NCBI GenBank assembly: GCA_001803565.1 | Contig: MHDQ01000196.1 | Location: 1 to 8,638, forward strand | Origin: Nitrospinae bacterium RIFCSPLOWO2_12_FULL_45_22 | GTDB lineage: Bacteria; 2-12-FULL-45-22 | Length of the DNA stretch: 8,638 nucleotides | Direction of reading: 5' to 3' | Shown: piece by piece, positions 6,644 to 8,638 of the stretch | Numbering within the stretch: the stretch's first letter is position 1 | Layout of the letters: each line of letters begins with the position of its first letter | Position numbers and translations under genes: made by a program | Notes under the pieces: generated by a model | Database searches by the model: none | The model's input: only the letters and a program-made list of their open reading frames with translations | Told to the model about the DNA's origin: nothing

Positions 6644-6760
6644 GCCACGGATGGACACTGATGCGTGAGGCGTAAAGCGTGAGAGCGTAAGTGGTGAGGG
6701 GTATTTTCCCCTTACCACTTACTCCTTACGTCCATTATTACATCTGGGTATATCCGTGGC
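6644..6760. repeat. Nested palindromic intergenic element
   Basis: The outer arms 6644-6663 and 6741-6760 are inverted repeats agreeing at 16 of 20 positions, with a perfect GCCACGGAT/ATCCGTGGC tip. The centre holds a 14-bp hairpin, 6688-6701 with 6708-6721 (one G-T wobble, loop TATTTT). The left half also has a direct repeat, GCGTGAGGCGTAA (6663-6675) and GCGTGAGAGCGTAA (6677-6690). No clear flanking target duplication is seen. It looks like a dispersed non-coding repeat that now sits in the leader of the plus-strand operon. Confidence 0.7.
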
Positions 6761-6808
6761 AAATATTTATAAGACTTTATTTGGCTGAACTGTTACCTTT
6801 TAAGTTAT

Positions 6809-7981
6809 ATGGACATAGATCAGGAGTCCTTACGAAAGGGGTTTGAGAGGTTTATTCAGGCAGCTAAAGGCATTCCGGACCAGGTACCTATCTCTGCCCA
6901 GATGCCAGAGCATGTCCACTGGCTCTGTGGGCTGAACACGCAGGATTTTTATACCCAGCCGGTACCCTTTGTTAAGGCCATGGTAGCGGTTCACCAGTAT
7001 TATCAATTAGATGTAGTGTATCTTTTTTATGATATATATAATGTAGAGGCAGAAGCCCTCGGTCAACCTATCCTTTATCGGCCCCATAGTATGCCAGATT
7101 TAGACCATAGAAGGCCCCTTATTAAAGAAAAGGGGGATCGAGATAAGCTGGTCCTGCCTATCCCTACTAAATCTGGCCGGATGCCTTTTGTGGTAGAAAT
7201 ATGCCGGCTATTTACGGACTATACTGGTCTGCCGGCCCTGACCGGGATTTGTGCCCCCTTTAGCCTGGCAGTAGGGATAAGGGGTTATGCGGCATGGGTT
7301 AGAGACTTGCGGAAAGATACCCAGTTTGCCCATGACCTTTTGCGGCTGCTTACCGAGGAAGTTTTGATCCCCTGGGCCAAAGGGTTAAAGGTGGCCTGTG
7401 AAGGGAAGCTGATTCTTTTTGCCGCTGATGCCTGGGCTTCCCCACCCAATATTGATATGAGTATCCAGGAAGAGTTTGTAGTCCCTTATTCTAATCGCCT
7501 ATATGAGGCTAGTGGTGTAGCTCCATTAGGCCAATGGGGTCACTCATTTATGCCTGACCCAGAAAAATTTATGGAGAGTCAACTGGCTATGGGCATGCCG
7601 GGTATTATTGCCCTGGACCCAGATACCGAGAGGCTTGGACCGGAAAGATTCAAAGAGTTCGCCCTTAAGAAAGATGTCCCTCTTACCCTGGGCTTTAGCT
7701 CGCAATTATTACGGGATGGGCCACAGGAAAAGATTATAGAACGGGTAAGACACTATCTGACTATTGGCGCTCCAGGGGGAAAACTCCTTTTCTTTCTTAA
7801 CTATGTGCCGGCTGATACTCCACCTGCCCATATTCAAACTGTAGTAAACACAGTCAGGCAACTGGGTCAATATACTGGGGAAGGGTTGGAGGTAGGGATT
7901 GGTCAGCCATGGGTACCGTTTCCGGATTATTTGAGAAATATCGGGATAAACGACCAGAGCTATTTTTATAGGAGGGATTAG
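6809..7981 (+). CDS. URO-D / corrinoid methyltransferase-fold protein lacking the usual zinc thiolates
   Basis: The 390-residue product fits the uroporphyrinogen decarboxylase superfamily, which includes MtaA/MtbA-type methylcobamide:CoM methyltransferases. Diagnostic stretches are the Asp-centred AADAWASPP (205-213) running into the SIQEEFVVPYSNRLYE helix (218-233), and a C-terminal NYVPADTPPAHIQTVV (331-346) with a late GQY (353-355). It is not a HemE: the N-terminal Arg-rich substrate loop of that enzyme is absent. Compared with the His-x-Cys...Cys zinc site of MtaA-type enzymes, only the His seems kept (GHSF, His245); Ser247 and Asn331/Tyr332 stand where cysteines are expected, so zinc-thiolate activation is doubtful. 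The ATG has no clear ribosome binding site nearby, and no better in-frame start follows soon. The substrate is unknown; a methyl-transfer or lyase role on a small metabolite is possible. Confidence 0.82.
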   Translation: MDIDQESLRKGFERFIQAAKGIPDQVPISAQMPEHVHWLCGLNTQDFYTQPVPFVKAMVAVHQYYQLDVVYLFYDIYNVEAEALGQPILYRPHSMPDLDHRRPLIKEKGDRDKLVLPIPTKSGRMPFVVEICRLFTDYTGLPALTGICAPFSLAVGIRGYAAWVRDLRKDTQFAHDLLRLLTEEVLIPWAKGLKVACEGKLILFAADAWASPPNIDMSIQEEFVVPYSNRLYEASGVAPLGQWGHSFMPDPEKFMESQLAMGMPGIIALDPDTERLGPERFKEFALKKDVPLTLGFSSQLLRDGPQEKIIERVRHYLTIGAPGGKLLFFLNYVPADTPPAHIQTVVNTVRQLGQYTGEGLEVGIGQPWVPFPDYLRNIGINDQSYFYRRD

Positions 7982-7983
7982 AT

Positions 7984-8457
7984 ATGAGCAATGGGGAGTT
8001 AGAGAAAAGGATACAACTGTTAGAGGATCGAGAGGCGATAAAGGAATTGAGGGCCAGGTATTGCTGGACAGTAGATGAAGGGAAATATGAAGAGTTCCTG
8101 AACCTCTTTACTGACGACGTGGATTGTGATTTTGGCAGCCTGGGTACTTTTAAGGGCAAAGCCGAGTGGAGAAAATTTGTCTATGAAACGATTCCGGTTT
8201 TCTTTTCCAAGATGCGTCACCTGATCCATAATGAGAGTACTGAACTTGAAGGAGGCCAGGCTAAAGGGAGGGCCTATTTTGAATTTGTCGGTATACGCCA
8301 GGGGGAGAGTTTTGTGGGTGGTGGTCATTATGAGCATAAATATAGCAAGATAGATGGTCAGTGGAGATTCAACGCGATCAAGGCAGTAATTTATTATATG
8401 GCTCCGCTCAAAGAAGGCTGGGCTAAAGGGAGCGACTACTGCGGGCTGATGATCTGA
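7984..8457 (+). CDS. SnoaL-like/NTF2-fold protein, possible BaiE-type dehydratase
   Basis: The 157-residue product is a compact cone-shaped NTF2/SnoaL-like domain of normal length. It opens with a helix EDREAIKELRARYCWTVDEG, followed by FLNLFTDDVDCDFG and a later MRHLIHNESTEL strand region, and ends with a beta sheet including GGGHYEHKY and WRFNAIKAV. Tyr26, Asp31 and His79 have the same spacing (5 and 48) that I recall for Tyr30, Asp35 and His83 of the bile-acid 7-alpha-dehydratase BaiE. This suggests a dehydratase or isomerase acting on a cyclic or activated substrate; BaiE's Arg146 has no obvious counterpart. The gene begins 2 nt after the URO-D-like stop, and its GGAGGG (7971-7976, 7 nt before ATG) lies inside that gene's end, so the two are translationally linked. 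Export is unlikely: no signal peptide is present. Confidence 0.85.
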   Translation: MSNGELEKRIQLLEDREAIKELRARYCWTVDEGKYEEFLNLFTDDVDCDFGSLGTFKGKAEWRKFVYETIPVFFSKMRHLIHNESTELEGGQAKGRAYFEFVGIRQGESFVGGGHYEHKYSKIDGQWRFNAIKAVIYYMAPLKEGWAKGSDYCGLMI

Positions 8458-8461
8458 CCTT

Positions 8462-8600
8462 TTCGGTGTGTCAGGGCCACGTCAAGGTCATCTTAGAAGT
8501 CGATTGGGTAACTCAAGGCTTTAGCCTTGACAGATCAACCCTGAAGGGTTGAGTTACAGGGGCTGCTCAGGATGCTTTGACGTTACCGTGTTCGGTGTGT
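8462..8600. mobile_element. Candidate MITE with 10-bp flanking direct repeats
   Basis: TTCGGTGTGT occurs at 8462-8471 and again at 8591-8600. Immediately inside, 8472-8485 and 8577-8590 are inverted repeats matching at 11 of 14 positions, sharing ACGTCAA/TTGACGT. The roughly 119-bp interior has no reading frame and folds strongly. This layout, target-site duplication plus terminal inverted repeats around a palindromic non-coding core, is what a miniature transposable element looks like. It sits right after the SnoaL-like stop codon. No related transposase is in the window, so the mobilising family is unknown. Confidence 0.5.
8508..8557. repeat. Double hairpin with alternative long-range pairing
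   Basis: Two adjacent perfect 8-bp hairpins, TCAAGGCT/AGCCTTGA (8513-8530) and TCAACCCT/AGGGTTGA (8535-8552), each have a tiny loop. GTAACTCAA (8508-8516) can instead pair with TTGAGTTAC (8549-8557), competing with both outer hairpin arms. There is no T-tract after it, so a standard intrinsic terminator is unlikely, though it may stabilise the 3' end of the upstream mRNA. Confidence 0.7.
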
Positions 8601-8638
8601 GATTAAGGATTGTTCTGAGACAAAAAATATGATATGCT

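Larger units (their letters stand above)
6388..6808. other. Divergent intergenic region
   Basis: No coding frame is convincing in these 421 nt. The region holds, left to right, the ribosome binding site of the HMGCS-like gene, a small hairpin (CCCCTC/GAGGGG at 6441-6457), candidate promoters in both directions (6525-6593) and a nested palindromic element (6644-6760) in the leader of the URO-D-like gene. The A/T-rich stretch 6500-6600 between the two promoters is the natural place for a shared regulator to bind, though no clear operator palindrome is seen there. Confidence 0.6.

Noticed and set aside
6809-7981. HemE (uroporphyrinogen decarboxylase of haem synthesis)
   Set aside because: The substrate-binding N-terminal motif is missing and no haem genes are nearby; only superfamily membership is supported.
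7854-8337. Minus-strand open frames over the URO-D/SnoaL junction
   Set aside because: They lie opposite two well-supported genes, show no domain or start signal and have low-complexity Ser/Asn-rich composition.
8508-8557. tRNA-like cloverleaf
   Set aside because: The two hairpins and outer pairing superficially resemble one, but there is no TTCRA arm, anticodon loop of seven or CCA-compatible acceptor stem, and it is too short.
8535-8560. Intrinsic terminator after the SnoaL-like gene
   Set aside because: The hairpin is good but is followed by GTTACAGGGG rather than a T-tract.

Overview
The window looks like a piece of chromosome from a diderm (Gram-negative) bacterium, probably an anaerobe. 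A TPR outer-membrane beta-barrel protein and secreted FecR-type and repeat proteins point to an outer membrane. The thiolase, HMG-CoA-synthase-like/DUF35 and URO-D-like genes are a mix often seen in Desulfobacterota-type anaerobes. That lineage is an inference. No rRNA, tRNA or universal marker is present, so taxonomy stays open.

Layout. (A) Positions 1-3682, minus strand, form a likely three-gene envelope operon: a TPR + beta-barrel protein, a FecR-domain protein with a nine-proline tail, and a secreted repeat (beta-propeller-like) protein that runs off the left edge. A near-consensus sigma70 promoter at 3714-3742 (TTGACA, 17-bp spacer, TATAAA) starts this unit just after the upstream thiolase gene. 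(B) Positions 3766-6387, minus strand, hold an HMG-CoA-synthase-like protein fused to a DUF35 zinc-ribbon/OB domain, followed by an SCP-x/archaeal-type thiolase. A tandem heptanucleotide array separates them. (C) Positions 6388-6808 are a divergent intergenic region with candidate promoters in both directions and a nested palindromic element in the plus-strand leader. (D) Positions 6809-8457, plus strand, hold a URO-D/corrinoid-methyltransferase-fold protein lacking the usual zinc thiolates and a SnoaL/NTF2-fold protein with a BaiE-like Tyr/Asp/His pattern. They are almost abutting and surely co-transcribed. (E) Positions 8458-8638 contain no gene but hold a small structured element with imperfect terminal inverted repeats, paired internal hairpins and 10-bp flanking direct repeats, resembling a MITE.

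How the genes may work together. The thiolase plus the HMGCS-like/DUF35 fusion resembles the thiolase/HMGCS/DUF35 assemblies known from archaea and the thiolase/DUF35 pairs of anaerobic toluene and steroid side-chain degradation. Here the condensing-enzyme half lacks the expected catalytic Cys and His, so it may be a scaffold or carry out different chemistry. With the divergent URO-D and SnoaL genes, this suggests CoA-thioester carbon-skeleton catabolism of an unidentified substrate. The envelope operon suggests a dedicated outer-membrane export or display system (barrel, periplasmic FecR protein, secreted repeat protein as possible cargo). The functional links within and between clusters are inferences from gene order.
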